DNA of 64,000 bases from assembly GCA_036646055.1 (NCBI GenBank), contig JAVXMY010000001.1, positions 248,001 through 312,000 of the forward strand, written 5' to 3'. Of this stretch, positions 33,313-43,495 are shown piece after piece. This DNA is from JAVWMQ01 sp036646055 (GTDB lineage: Bacteria; Bacillota; Clostridia; Peptostreptococcales; Anaerovoracaceae). The notes below the pieces were generated by a model. That model saw only the letters and a program-made list of their open reading frames with translations, was not told where the DNA came from and did not search any database. The position numbers were made by a program, and so were the translations under genes. Numbering within the stretch: position 1 is the stretch's first letter; each line of letters opens with the position of its first letter.

Positions 33313-33326
33313 TTCTCTCTCCAAAT

Positions 33327-34268
33327 TTATTTCCCGAAGATGTCCTCCTTAATTCTTTTAAAATTATCTGGAAGTTCTCCTATTATCTCTTTACCCTCAA
33401 TTACAAGTTTGTACGCATGCAAAAACTGAGTAGATAGATCGTACTTTCTTTGCATCTCTTTGTTAACCCTATAGTCTCCGTATTTAATATCACCTATTAT
33501 GGCAAAACCCGCGCTTTGCAAGTGTGCTCGTATTTGGTGTGTTCTTCCTGTAACCAGTTCAACCTCAACAAGAGTAAATCCCTTGGCAGTCTTAATAGGT
33601 CTAGCAATGGTTTCAATTGACTTGCCTTCTGTTTCAGATGATTTAATAACCTTAACAGTATTAGTTTTTTCATCCTTAACTAAATTACCAACAAGTTCTA
33701 TAGGCTCCTTCATTTCTCCGGAAACAATAGTCAAATAGTATTTCTCTATTTCATCTCTGTTCTTAATCATTAGATTAAGCTTCTTTAGACTTTCTGCAGT
33801 CTTACCAAATAAAACCAAGCCTGTAGTATTTCTATCCAATCTATTAACTGGCGACGGAATAAAAGTCTGCTCCCTTGAAGGAACATAATCCCCTGTGCTA
33901 ATCAAATAATTTGTAACTTGATTGGCCAGAGTATTTTTCTTCTCTACAGCATCACCATGTGTCAGAAGACCAAAAGGTTTGTTAACAACAATTAAGTAGT
34001 CATCTTCATAAACTACCTTAAACTGTTTAGACACCTTAATAATCTTTTTTTCTTCTCTATACTTTGCGACTAATTCATCGCTTAAATATAGACTAATCTC
34101 GTCTCCCTCATGTAATTCAGTTTCAATCTTAGCTCTTTTACCATTTACCTTTACATCTTTTCGAATCATCTTATAAATATGGCTTAATGGAGCTTTGTTT
34201 AAATACTTTTTAAGAAAACGATCTAGTCTTTGTTTCTCATCATTTTTTTTAATTTCAATTTTTATCAT
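33327..34268 (-). CDS. RluA-family pseudouridine synthase
   Basis: 313 residues. Converts uridine to pseudouridine in rRNA, in the RluC/RluD subgroup. It has an N-terminal S4 RNA-binding domain (RLDRFLKKYL...), then the catalytic block HRLDRNT in its NRLDRNTTGL form with the active-site Asp, and GRTHQIRAHL near the C-terminus. The ATG at 34268 gives the family N-terminus. No Shine-Dalgarno is present, and a -10 box ends six bases upstream, so the message may be leaderless. lepB and smpB follow closely and may be co-transcribed. Confidence 0.92.
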   Translation of the reverse strand: MIKIEIKKNDEKQRLDRFLKKYLNKAPLSHIYKMIRKDVKVNGKRAKIETELHEGDEISLYLSDELVAKYREEKKIIKVSKQFKVVYEDDYLIVVNKPFGLLTHGDAVEKKNTLANQVTNYLISTGDYVPSREQTFIPSPVNRLDRNTTGLVLFGKTAESLKKLNLMIKNRDEIEKYYLTIVSGEMKEPIELVGNLVKDEKTNTVKVIKSSETEGKSIETIARPIKTAKGFTLVEVELVTGRTHQIRAHLQSAGFAIIGDIKYGDYRVNKEMQRKYDLSTQFLHAYKLVIEGKEIIGELPDNFKRIKEDIFGK

Positions 34269-34274
34269 ATGATT

Positions 34275-34303
34275 ATTATACACCAATAAGACTTCTTAAT
34301 AAA
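34275..34303 (-). promoter_or_regulatory. Promoter abutting the pseudouridine synthase start codon
   Basis: Minus-strand TTTATT (34298-34303), 17 bp, TATAAT (34275-34280). Only six bases separate the -10 from the ATG at 34268, so the expected first transcribed base is the A of the start codon. Confidence 0.65.
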
Positions 34304-34374
34304 GATTTTATTATTATTAATAGAAAGAATGACGGTTTTGTGATATTATAATTATAAGAAAGGGGTATTACACC

Positions 34375-34566
34375 ATGAATAAAATTAAGGATTTCTTTTA
34401 CAATAAAAACGATATTGTCGTAGCACTACTAATTTTAGCAATTGCAATTGCAATTATCTATTTTAGGATTATTGCGATTATGGAATACCCTAAAACAATT
34501 CATGCCAATGATACACCTAAGGCATTAATTGAAGAAGATATTGATAAAGAAGGTAACGGAGGTTAA
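34375..34566 (+). CDS. Small single-pass membrane protein
   Basis: 63 residues, not recognised. A short basic start (MNKIKDFFYNKN) leads into one strongly hydrophobic helix (about 14-33) and an acidic tail ending DIDKEGNGG. AAAGGGG lies ten bases before the ATG. The stop is one base before the aldolase ATG, whose ribosome site lies inside this gene, so the two are almost surely translated from one message. A function linked to glycolysis or the membrane is possible but unsupported. Confidence 0.72.
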   Translation: MNKIKDFFYNKNDIVVALLILAIAIAIIYFRIIAIMEYPKTIHANDTPKALIEEDIDKEGNGG

Positions 34567-34567
34567 T

Positions 34568-35503
34568 ATGGCACTTATCACATCAACAGAAATGTTCAAA
34601 AAAGCATTAACTAGCGATTACGCTATCGGAGCTTTTAACGTAAATAATATGGAAATAATTCAAGGGATTGTTGAAGCAGCACAAGTAGAACAGGCTGCCC
34701 TAATCTTGCAGGTTTCTGCAGGCGCAAGAAAATATGCTAAATCAGCTTACTTAACTAAACTAGTTGAAGCAGCAATCTTAGATACAGGTGTAGACATTTG
34801 CCTACATTTAGATCACGGCGAAGACTTTGATATTTGCAAAAAATGCGTAGACGATGGTTTCACATCAGTAATGATTGACGGTTCTAAGCATGATTTTGAA
34901 AAAAATATTGCACTAACTAAAGAAGTTGTAGAGTATGCTCACGCTCATGGTGTTGTAGTTGAAGCAGAACTTGGTAAATTAGCAGGAGTTGAGGACAACA
35001 TTAAAGTTGATGCTCGTTCAGCTACATTTACAGATCCTGAAGAAGCTGCAGAATTTGTAGCAAGAACAGGAGTAGATTCACTAGCAATTGCCATTGGAAC
35101 TAGTCATGGTGCTTACAAATTCAAAGGTGATCCATACTTAGATTTTGAAAGACTAAAGAAAATTCATTCATTAATTCCAAATACACCATTAGTATTACAT
35201 GGTGCATCAACAGTTTTACCTGAATTTGTTGAAAAATGTAATGAATACGGAGGAGAAATTCCAGGAGCACAGGGAGTTCCTGAAGAAATGATTAGAGAAG
35301 CAGTTAAATACGGAGTTTGTAAAGTAAACATTGATACAGACCTTCGTCTTGCTATGACCGCTGAAATCAGAAAACATTTAGTTGAACATCCAGGAGATTT
35401 TGACCCTCGTAAATACTTAGGACCTGCTAGAGACGCTATTAATAGAATGGTACAACACAAAATTAAGAACGTTCTTAACGCTTCAGGCTCATTAAACAAA
35501 TAA
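34568..35503 (+). CDS. fba: Class II fructose-bisphosphate aldolase
   Basis: 311 residues. Zinc-dependent cleavage of fructose 1,6-bisphosphate to triose phosphates in glycolysis, and the reverse. The zinc ligand and catalytic motif LHLDHGED, the AIGTSHG block and LHGAST are in canonical order. The start at 34568 is fixed by GGAGG six bases upstream; the longer frame back to 34529 lies in the upstream small gene. A strong terminator follows. Confidence 0.96.
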   Translation: MALITSTEMFKKALTSDYAIGAFNVNNMEIIQGIVEAAQVEQAALILQVSAGARKYAKSAYLTKLVEAAILDTGVDICLHLDHGEDFDICKKCVDDGFTSVMIDGSKHDFEKNIALTKEVVEYAHAHGVVVEAELGKLAGVEDNIKVDARSATFTDPEEAAEFVARTGVDSLAIAIGTSHGAYKFKGDPYLDFERLKKIHSLIPNTPLVLHGASTVLPEFVEKCNEYGGEIPGAQGVPEEMIREAVKYGVCKVNIDTDLRLAMTAEIRKHLVEHPGDFDPRKYLGPARDAINRMVQHKIKNVLNASGSLNK

Positions 35504-35508
35504 ACTCA

Positions 35509-35541
35509 AAAAACAATTCTAGAAATAGAATTGTTTTTTTA
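35509..35541 (+). terminator. Terminator after the aldolase gene
   Basis: AAACAATTCTA (35511-35521), GAAA loop, TAGAATTGTTT (35526-35536), then a T run. Confidence 0.92.
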
Positions 35542-35600
35542 TGTTATATATTTGTCTATAGTGGTACAATAGAACTATATGTACAAAAGGAGGTCATATT

Positions 35601-36815
35601 ATGCATAATACTAGAAGCGTTACGGAAAATTTATATTGGGTTGGTGCAAATGACAGTAGATTAAGCCTATTCGAAAATATACACCCCCTTACAAACGGTG
35701 TTTCATACAACTCATACTTACTTTTAGATAAAAAAACTGTACTACTTGATACAGTTGATTGGGCTGTGTCTAGACAGTTTATTGAAAACATAGACCATGT
35801 TTTGGATGGCCAAGATTTGGACTACATTATTCTTAATCATGTTGAGCCAGATCACGGTGCTTCCTTAGAAGAAGTTTTAGTTAAATACCCTAATGTTAAG
35901 TTAATTGCTACTGCCAAAGGGTTTACTATGATTAGACAATTTGGATTCAATATTGATAACTTTGAATTAATAACAGTTAAAGATGGTGACTCTATTTCAT
36001 TTGGCGATCACACTATGAGTTTTTATACTGCTCCAATGGTACACTGGCCAGAAGCAATGGTAACATTTGATCAAACAAATGGCACCCTATTCTCTGCAGA
36101 TGCCTTTGGTACATTTGGTGCCTTAGATGGAAAACTATTTAACGATGAAGTCAACTTTGAAAGAGATTGGATTGATGAAGCACGTAGATATTACACAAAT
36201 ATTGTTGGTAAGTACGGTGTAAATGTTCAAAAGTTATTTGATAAACTAGGACCTATTATTCCAGATATTAAATTTATTTGTCCATTACATGGTCCACTTT
36301 GGAGAAACAACTTTGAATACTTTATAGATAAGCACAATAAATGGAGTAAATATCAACCTGAAGAAAAAGGTGTATTAATTGTTTATGCTTCAATGTATGG
36401 AAATACAGAGGCTGTATCCCAGGTTTTAGCTAACAAGCTTTGCCAAAAGGGTCTTACTAACTTCTCTCTTTATGATGTTTCAAAGAATCATGTTTCAACA
36501 TTGATTGCAGAGTCCTTTAAATACAGCCACATAGTTTTAGCTTCTGTTACTTATAACTTAGAAATTTATCCACCAATGCATAATTTCTTAAATGATATGA
36601 GAGCTCTAAACTTACAAAACAGAACTTTCGCTGTAATTGAAAACGGAACTTGGGCTATTAAAGCTGGAGACTTAATTGAGAAATACATTTTAGATAATAT
36701 GAAAAACATGACCTTGTTAGGTAATAGATTAACTATTACATCTAGCTGTGGTAATAGCAGAGAAGAAGAAATAGATACATTAGTTGATACACTAATTGAA
36801 TCAGTAAACAAATAA
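35601..36815 (+). CDS. Flavodiiron protein (FprA family A-type flavoprotein)
   Basis: 404 residues. A cytosolic oxygen or nitric oxide reductase that protects anaerobes. The N-terminal beta-lactamase-like domain shows di-iron ligands H80, E82, D84 and H85 (HVEPDHG), H148, D167 and H230 (CPLHGP). The flavodoxin domain begins near 256 with YASMYGNTE binding FMN. All iron ligands are present, so it should be active. AAAGGAGG precedes the ATG. It is monocistronic. Confidence 0.95.
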   Translation: MHNTRSVTENLYWVGANDSRLSLFENIHPLTNGVSYNSYLLLDKKTVLLDTVDWAVSRQFIENIDHVLDGQDLDYIILNHVEPDHGASLEEVLVKYPNVKLIATAKGFTMIRQFGFNIDNFELITVKDGDSISFGDHTMSFYTAPMVHWPEAMVTFDQTNGTLFSADAFGTFGALDGKLFNDEVNFERDWIDEARRYYTNIVGKYGVNVQKLFDKLGPIIPDIKFICPLHGPLWRNNFEYFIDKHNKWSKYQPEEKGVLIVYASMYGNTEAVSQVLANKLCQKGLTNFSLYDVSKNHVSTLIAESFKYSHIVLASVTYNLEIYPPMHNFLNDMRALNLQNRTFAVIENGTWAIKAGDLIEKYILDNMKNMTLLGNRLTITSSCGNSREEEIDTLVDTLIESVNK

Positions 36816-36819
36816 CATA

Positions 36820-36856
36820 AAAAAGACTTTTGAAAATCAATTCAAAAGTCTTTTTA
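36820..36856. terminator. Bidirectional terminator
   Basis: AAAAGACTTTTGAA with TTCAAAAGTCTTTTT, a 14-bp stem with a six-base loop, between the flavodiiron gene (plus) and pncB (minus). Confidence 0.93.
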
Positions 36857-36873
36857 TTATTAAATATAAGTTC

Positions 36874-38304
36874 TTATTTACTGCAATCGTGAAGTAAATT
36901 CTGCTTCAATGTCCATAATTCTGAAGATAAATCCACATAATATGTCTGAGGATTTTCTAATCTCTTCATTTCATCCCACATAAGAGCAACTTCACTTGCA
37001 CAGAAGTCTCTAATTTTAGAAATTGGAGGTAAATCATATACAAGTTGACCCTTATCAAAGATTTGAGTTCTAAGGTTCTTAGCATAGAAATTGCTAACCT
37101 TTTTTCTTTTCCATACTGCTTGTGGATCAAATATTTCATAATCATCTCCAGAAGGTACTGGTTCACCATCTAAAGACATAACATCTGCAATTGGTGTGTG
37201 TGTATCGTTATCATACAATCTATATAATGTTTTAAACCCTGGGTTAGTAATTTTTTCAATATTTTCACTAACCTTAATCTTTGGAATCATAACTCCGTCT
37301 TTTTCAAGTGCAGATAGTTTATATACTCCTCCAAATACTGGTTCAGATTTTGCTGTAATTAGTCTTTCACCAACTCCAAATGAATCAATGCAAGCACCTT
37401 CTAATAAGATATCTTGAATAATATATTCATCTAGGGAGTTAGATACTACAATTTGACAATCTTTAAGCCCTGCTTCATCAAGCATTGCTCTAGCCTTTTT
37501 GGTTAAATAAGCTACGTCACCACTATCTATTCTAATGCCCATTTTAACTGGCTTCATTTCCTTAAATACTTTAATTGCTGCTGGTACTCCTGATTTAAGT
37601 ACATTGTATGTATCAACAAGTAGTACACAATTATCTGGATAAATTTCAGCATATTTCTTAAATGCCGTATATTCGTCATCGTACATCTGTACCCAACTAT
37701 GAGCCATTGTTCCTAAAGCCGGAATCCCAAACTCTAAGTCAGCAATTGCACATGCTGTACCTGCGCATCCGCCTATATAAGCTGCTCTAGCTCCTAAAAT
37801 TGCAGCTGAAGCTCCCTGTGCTCTACGAGTACCAAACTCCATTACTGGTCTACCTTTAGCGGCTCTAACGATTCTATTTGCTTTTGTAGCAATTAAACTC
37901 TGATGATTAATTAATAGTAACACCATTGTCTCAATAAATTGAGCTTGCATTACTGGACCTCTTACTGTAACAATTGGTTCTCCAGGAAAAATTGGTGTTC
38001 CCTCTTCAATTGCCCAAACATCACAAGTAAATTTAAAGTCCTTTAAGTAGTCCAAAAATTTCTCATCAAATGCATTTTTACTTCTTAAATATTCGATATC
38101 ACTTTCTTCAAACTTAAGATTTTTTAGATAATCTATAAGCTGCTCAAGTCCTGCCATAATAGCAAAGCTTCCGCCATCTGGTATTGTTCTAAAGAACATA
38201 TCAAAATAAGCAATATCGTCTGACATGCCAGCATCATAATATCCATTAGCCATTGTAATTTCATAAAAGTCTGTTAACATAGTCAAGTTATGTTTCCCGT
38301 TCAT
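36874..38304 (-). CDS. pncB: Nicotinate phosphoribosyltransferase
   Basis: 476 residues. Joins nicotinate to PRPP in NAD salvage. Typical segments are NLTMLTDFYEITMANGY at the N-terminus, EFGTRRAQG near the middle, and the conserved SWVQM and IRIDSGD stretches. The catalytic-region length matches the larger Gram-positive form. AAAGGAG lies seven bases before the ATG at 38304; the longer frame upstream has no ribosome site. Confidence 0.95.
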   Translation of the reverse strand: MNGKHNLTMLTDFYEITMANGYYDAGMSDDIAYFDMFFRTIPDGGSFAIMAGLEQLIDYLKNLKFEESDIEYLRSKNAFDEKFLDYLKDFKFTCDVWAIEEGTPIFPGEPIVTVRGPVMQAQFIETMVLLLINHQSLIATKANRIVRAAKGRPVMEFGTRRAQGASAAILGARAAYIGGCAGTACAIADLEFGIPALGTMAHSWVQMYDDEYTAFKKYAEIYPDNCVLLVDTYNVLKSGVPAAIKVFKEMKPVKMGIRIDSGDVAYLTKKARAMLDEAGLKDCQIVVSNSLDEYIIQDILLEGACIDSFGVGERLITAKSEPVFGGVYKLSALEKDGVMIPKIKVSENIEKITNPGFKTLYRLYDNDTHTPIADVMSLDGEPVPSGDDYEIFDPQAVWKRKKVSNFYAKNLRTQIFDKGQLVYDLPPISKIRDFCASEVALMWDEMKRLENPQTYYVDLSSELWTLKQNLLHDCSK

Positions 38305-38383
38305 CAAAAACTCCTTTTGTATTTTTTTTGCTTGCGCATAACCTACCAATCCATTATACAACCTCTGGGGCCTTCGGTCAACG

Positions 38384-38418
38384 AAAATAAGCCTCTGAGG
38401 GTTTTTTGTCAGAGACTT
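38384..38418 (-). terminator. Terminator after uvrA
   Basis: A 10-bp stem (38389-38398 with 38409-38418, one G-U pair), followed by ATTTT on the minus strand, six bases past the uvrA stop. Confidence 0.75.
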
Positions 38419-38424
38419 ACAGTC

Positions 38425-41265
38425 TTATCCCTTTGCTAGGATTTTTTTTAGGTATTTACCTGTATATGAGTCTTTAATTTGGGCAATTTCTTCTGGTGTT
38501 CCTTCTCCAATAATTTGACCACCTCTATATCCTCCATCTGGACCTATGTCAATAATGTGGTCGGCTCTTTTAATTACGTCTAAATTATGCTCGATAATAA
38601 GGATTGTGTTGCCACCATCTGCAAGTTTATCAAGGACATGATTTAGTTTGTCAACATCTGCAAAATGTAGGCCTGTAGTCGGTTCGTCAAGAATATAAAG
38701 TGTTCTCCCAGTACTCCTTTTGGCAAGTTCTGTTGCAAGCTTAATTCGCTGAGCTTCCCCACCAGAAAGTTGAGTAGATGGCTGTCCTAGTTTAATGTAT
38801 CCTAATCCAACCTGTTCTAAGGTTTCAAGATGCCTTGCAATTGAAGGGATGTTTCCAAAAAACTCAAGAGCCTCTGACACTGTCATATCAAGAACTTCAA
38901 ATATGTTTTTACCCTTATATTTGACTTCCAGTGTCTCTCTGCTGTATCTTTTGCCCTTACACACTTCACAAGGAACGTAAACGTCTGGAAGGAAGTGCAT
39001 TTCAATTTTAATAATTCCATCTCCCTTACAAGCTTCACATCTCCCACCTTTGACATTAAAGCTAAATCTGCCCTTTTCGTAACCTCTCATCTTAGATTCT
39101 GGAAGGCTAGCAAACAGATCCCTAATAGGTGTAAACATTCCTGTATAAGTGGCCGGATTAGATCGTGGAGTTCTACCAATTGGAGATTGATCAATATCTA
39201 CAATTTTATCTATATTTTCTATACCTTTAATTTCTTTGTGTTTTCCCGGCTTGTAGTGGCTGTGATTCAAAACATTGTTAATCTTCTTGTAAAGAATCTC
39301 ATTGATTAAACTACTTTTGCCAGAGCCTGAAACTCCAGTAACACAAGTCATTTTGCCTAAAGGAATATCTACATCTATTTTCTTTAAATTATTTTCCTCT
39401 GCCCCAATAATCTTGATAAACTGGCCATTTCCCTCTCGTCTTTCCTCTGGAATGAGAATTTTTTTTGCTCCGGACAAGTATTGACCTGTTACTGAATTTT
39501 TGTTTTTTATAATATCCTCTACTGTTCCTTCTGCAATAATTTCTCCACCATGTCTACCTGCAAAAGGTCCTACATCAATTATATGATCTGCCGCATACAT
39601 AGTATCTTCGTCGTGCTCAACTACAATTAGAGTATTGCCTAAATCTGTTAAATTTCTAAGGGCTTCAAGAAGTTTATCGTTATCCTTTTGGTGTAGCCCA
39701 ATGCTTGGTTCATCTAAAATATACAGCACTCCAACCAAACTAGAACCGATTTGAGTTGCTAGCCTAATTCGCTGAGATTCTCCCCCAGAAAGTGTTCCAG
39801 CCGCTCTAGAAAGTGTTAAGTAATCAAGGCCCACTTCAACAAGGAAGTTAAGTCTTTCGTTAATTTCTTTCAAAATCTGCGCAGCGATGGTTTCTTCTTT
39901 TTTAGTTAGTTTTAGTCCACTGAAAAATTCTAAAGCTTCTCGAATTGATAGTTGGCAGGCCTCAAAAATATTTTTTCCACCGACTGTAACTCCTAAAACT
40001 TCTGGCTTTAATCTTTTGCCTCCACATGTTTCACAAGGAATTTGGCTCATGAATTTCTTCATATTATCCTTCATAAAATCTGAAGATGTTTCCATATATC
40101 TTCTTTCTAGATTTGGAATAATTCCTTCAAAGGGGTGATTCATTTTGCTTTCAGTACCAGTACTCCTACTTATGTATGTGTATTTTAGTTTTTTGGTTCC
40201 TGTACCATAAAGAAGTTCTTTTTTGAATTTTTCTGGAAGATCTTTGTAAGGGGTATCTAGTGAGGTTTTATGTTCTCTTGCCAAGGCTCCAAGCATTTGG
40301 CCCCAATAAGAATCTTCTGCCAAAGTTACCATTACATTCTTCATTGCTCCATCAAAAAGGCTTAAGTTTTCGTCTGTAATAATTCTGTCCTTATCAATTT
40401 TTTCTGTAAACCCCAATCCTTTACAATCGGGACATGCGCCAAATGGACTATTAAAAGAAAACATTCTAGGTTCCATTTCTTCAATACTTATTCCATGCTC
40501 TGGACAGGCTAATTTGGTGCTATATGTTTTATCTTCCTTAACCTGATCATTTTCTATGTGAGCAACAACTAGACCATCACCATGATTTATTGCCATATCG
40601 CAGGCTTCAGCTAGTCTACCTTGACTACCTTCTTTAATTTTAATTCTATCAACAACAATTTCTATAGTATGCTTGTTGTTTTTTTCTAAAGTAATTTCCT
40701 CTTCAAGAAGTAAAATTTCTCCGTCAATTCTAACTCTAGTAAATCCTTCTTTTTTTATTCTCTCTAGTATTTTGTCATGGTTTCCTTTACGGCCTCTAAT
40801 AACAGGTGCTAGCATTGTTATTTTAGTTCCTTCAGGAAAGGTCATTATTGAGTCTACTATTTGATCTACTGTCTGACTTGTAATTTCCTTACCACAAACA
40901 GGACAGTGTGGTGTACCAACCCTTGCATATAACAATCTTAAGTAATCGTAAATCTCTGTTACTGTCCCAACTGTAGATCTTGGGTTTTTACTTGTTGTTT
41001 TTTGGTCAATTGAAATTGCCGGGCTTAAGCCCTCAATGCTTTCTACATTTGGTTTTTCCATCTGACCTAAAAACTGTCTTGCATAAGCGGAAAGACTTTC
41101 CACATATCTTCTTTGGCCTTCTGCATATATGGTGTCAAAAGCCAAGGAACTCTTGCCAGATCCCGAAAGACCTGTAAGTACAACAAATTTATCCCTTGGA
41201 ATTGTTACATCAACATTTTTTAGGTTGTTTTCCTTAGCACCTTTTATTACTATATCTTTTATCAT
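38425..41265 (-). CDS. uvrA: Excinuclease ABC subunit A
   Basis: 946 residues, full length. Damage-recognition ATPase of nucleotide excision repair. Two ABC modules with P-loops GLSGSGKSS and GVSGSGKSS and two LSGGE signature motifs; zinc modules CPVCG...CPEHG and CEACKGDG...CEVCKGK. The start lies 15 bp after the uvrB stop, so the two subunits are made from one operon. Confidence 0.98.
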   Translation of the reverse strand: MIKDIVIKGAKENNLKNVDVTIPRDKFVVLTGLSGSGKSSLAFDTIYAEGQRRYVESLSAYARQFLGQMEKPNVESIEGLSPAISIDQKTTSKNPRSTVGTVTEIYDYLRLLYARVGTPHCPVCGKEITSQTVDQIVDSIMTFPEGTKITMLAPVIRGRKGNHDKILERIKKEGFTRVRIDGEILLLEEEITLEKNNKHTIEIVVDRIKIKEGSQGRLAEACDMAINHGDGLVVAHIENDQVKEDKTYSTKLACPEHGISIEEMEPRMFSFNSPFGACPDCKGLGFTEKIDKDRIITDENLSLFDGAMKNVMVTLAEDSYWGQMLGALAREHKTSLDTPYKDLPEKFKKELLYGTGTKKLKYTYISRSTGTESKMNHPFEGIIPNLERRYMETSSDFMKDNMKKFMSQIPCETCGGKRLKPEVLGVTVGGKNIFEACQLSIREALEFFSGLKLTKKEETIAAQILKEINERLNFLVEVGLDYLTLSRAAGTLSGGESQRIRLATQIGSSLVGVLYILDEPSIGLHQKDNDKLLEALRNLTDLGNTLIVVEHDEDTMYAADHIIDVGPFAGRHGGEIIAEGTVEDIIKNKNSVTGQYLSGAKKILIPEERREGNGQFIKIIGAEENNLKKIDVDIPLGKMTCVTGVSGSGKSSLINEILYKKINNVLNHSHYKPGKHKEIKGIENIDKIVDIDQSPIGRTPRSNPATYTGMFTPIRDLFASLPESKMRGYEKGRFSFNVKGGRCEACKGDGIIKIEMHFLPDVYVPCEVCKGKRYSRETLEVKYKGKNIFEVLDMTVSEALEFFGNIPSIARHLETLEQVGLGYIKLGQPSTQLSGGEAQRIKLATELAKRSTGRTLYILDEPTTGLHFADVDKLNHVLDKLADGGNTILIIEHNLDVIKRADHIIDIGPDGGYRGGQIIGEGTPEEIAQIKDSYTGKYLKKILAKG

Positions 41266-41280
41266 TTGATTTAATACCTC

Positions 41281-43257
41281 TTATAATCGTGTTTTGTATT
41301 CAAACACCTGATCCCTAATTCCTGCTGCTTTTTCAAATTCTAAGTTTGCTGCAGCCTGATTCATTTTTTTCTCTAATTCTTTGATGTAATCCTTAAGTTC
41401 CTTTTTGGTCATTTCTAAAGGATGTAATCCTTCTGTCATTTCATTTTCAGCCTGACGAGTTGCTTCAATAACTTCTCTAACAGCCTTCTTAATTGACATT
41501 GGTGTTATGCCATTTTCTTCATTAAATTTATTTTGAATTTCTCTTCTTCTTTGGGTTTCATCTATAGCTACTTTCATAGCTGGACTAATTGAATCTGCAT
41601 ACATTAGAACTCTTCCCTCTGAGTTTCTAGCAGCTCTACCAATTGTCTGGATTAGGGAGGTTTCAGTTCTAAGGAATCCTTGTTTGTCCGCATCTAAAAT
41701 TGCAACCAAGGTAACCTCTGGAATATCCAAACCTTCTCTTAGCAAATTAATTCCAACCAACACATCAAAAACTCCAAGCCTTAAATCTCTTAGTATTTCT
41801 AATCTTTCTAATGTATCTATATCCGAATGTAAATATCTAACCTTAACTCCTACATTTTTAAGGAAGTCTGTTAAGTTCTCTGACATTTTTTTCGTCAATG
41901 TTGTAATTAGTACTTTATTATTCTTAGCTACTTCCTTATTTATTTCTTCAAGTAAATGATCCATTTGCCCTTCAGTTTGCCTTACTTCTATTTCTGGATC
42001 TAATAGCCCTGTTGGACGAATAACTTGCTCTGCAGATACACCTCCACTTTGCTCTTTTTCATATAAAGATGGGGTTGCACTTACATATACTATTTGATTT
42101 ACTAAATCGTTAAATTCCTCAAACTTAAGAGGCCTATTATCTAAAGCTGATGGCAGCCTAAACCCATAGTCTACCAAGTTGGTTTTTCTGGATCTGTCAC
42201 CTGCATACATGGCCCTAAGTTGTGGCAACATAACGTGGGATTCATCAATAATAATCAAAAAATCCTCTGGGAAGAAGTCTATTAATGTATATGGTCTAAT
42301 GCCTTCACCTAAAGCGTTTAAATGGCGGGAATAATTTTCAATTCCTTTACATCTCCCTACTTCTCTAAGCATTTCAAGGTCATACCTTGTTCTTTGTTCA
42401 ATTCTCTGTGCTTCTAAAAGCTTACCTCTGTCATTAAAGTACTCTAGTCTTTCTTCAAGTTCTTCTCTGATAAGGCCTATGGCATTTTCCATTTTTTCTG
42501 GGCTGGTTACATAGTGAGATGCTGGAAAAATACTTACATGGCTTCTAAGGCCTATTATTTCTCCTGTTACTGGATTAAATTCTTTTATACTCTCTATTTC
42601 ATCTCCAAATAATTCTATTCTAATTGCTACTTCAGCGCCTGCTGGGAATACGTCTATTACATCTCCCCTAACTCTAAATGTTCCTCTCTCAAAGGCTAGA
42701 TCATTTCGATTATATTGAATATCTACTAATTTTCGAAGTAACTCTTGTCTATCCTTTTCCATTCCGGGCCTAAGTGACAATACTTGTTCTTCATAATCTA
42801 CCGGACTACCAAGACCGTATATACAAGACACACTGGCTACAATAATTACGTCTTTCCTTTCGGAAAGTGCTGCTGTTGCTGAATGTCGAAGTTTTTCTAT
42901 TTCTGCATTGATGTCAGAGTCCTTTTCGATGTATGTATCTGTTGATGCTACATAAGCTTCTGGCTGATAATAATCGTAGTAGGACACAAAGTATTCAACT
43001 GCATTTTCTGGGAAATACTCTTTAAATTCTCCATGTAATTGAGCTGCTAATGTTTTGTTATGGGAAATAATAAGTGTAGGTTTTTGAACCTTTTCAATAA
43101 TATTTGCCATTGTAAACGTCTTGCCAGAACCAGTTACACCCATTAAGGTTTGACTCTTCCTGCCATCAAAAATACCCTTTGTTAATTGATCTATTGCTTG
43201 AATCTGATCCCCCATAGGTTCATATTCAGAAACCAGCTTAAATTTTTTCTCTTCCAA
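41281..43257 (-). CDS. uvrB: Excinuclease ABC subunit B
   Basis: 658 residues, full length. DNA-damage verification subunit that receives the lesion from UvrA and recruits UvrC. Walker A is GVTGSGKT, the beta-hairpin block YYDYYQPEAYV is intact, and helicase motifs and the C-terminal UVR domain (LEKKMNQAAANLEFEKAAGIRDQ) are present. Translation starts at TTG (43257) with GAGGTG six bases upstream. Confidence 0.98.
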   Translation of the reverse strand: MEEKKFKLVSEYEPMGDQIQAIDQLTKGIFDGRKSQTLMGVTGSGKTFTMANIIEKVQKPTLIISHNKTLAAQLHGEFKEYFPENAVEYFVSYYDYYQPEAYVASTDTYIEKDSDINAEIEKLRHSATAALSERKDVIIVASVSCIYGLGSPVDYEEQVLSLRPGMEKDRQELLRKLVDIQYNRNDLAFERGTFRVRGDVIDVFPAGAEVAIRIELFGDEIESIKEFNPVTGEIIGLRSHVSIFPASHYVTSPEKMENAIGLIREELEERLEYFNDRGKLLEAQRIEQRTRYDLEMLREVGRCKGIENYSRHLNALGEGIRPYTLIDFFPEDFLIIIDESHVMLPQLRAMYAGDRSRKTNLVDYGFRLPSALDNRPLKFEEFNDLVNQIVYVSATPSLYEKEQSGGVSAEQVIRPTGLLDPEIEVRQTEGQMDHLLEEINKEVAKNNKVLITTLTKKMSENLTDFLKNVGVKVRYLHSDIDTLERLEILRDLRLGVFDVLVGINLLREGLDIPEVTLVAILDADKQGFLRTETSLIQTIGRAARNSEGRVLMYADSISPAMKVAIDETQRRREIQNKFNEENGITPMSIKKAVREVIEATRQAENEMTEGLHPLEMTKKELKDYIKELEKKMNQAAANLEFEKAAGIRDQVFEYKTRL

Positions 43258-43431
43258 AACTTACACCTCAAATGCTATAATATTATATTTTCTACATGTG
43301 TTTATTATTATATATAATCATTTTAACATATACCCTAAAGTATGTACAGAAAAACAGTGAACATAGGTTCTTTTTATTCACTTTCAATTATTTCATTTTT
43401 GTTATTTAATAAAAAGTATACAATTATACAA

Positions 43432-43460
43432 TTTACTATTTTCTCTTTTCATGTTATACT
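43432..43460 (+). promoter_or_regulatory. Promoter of citrate synthase
   Basis: TTTACT (43432-43437), 17 bp, TATACT (43455-43460), about 35 bp before the start codon at 43496. Confidence 0.75.
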
Positions 43461-43495
43461 ATACATCACTTGTGGATTATTGGAGGGCATTAAAT

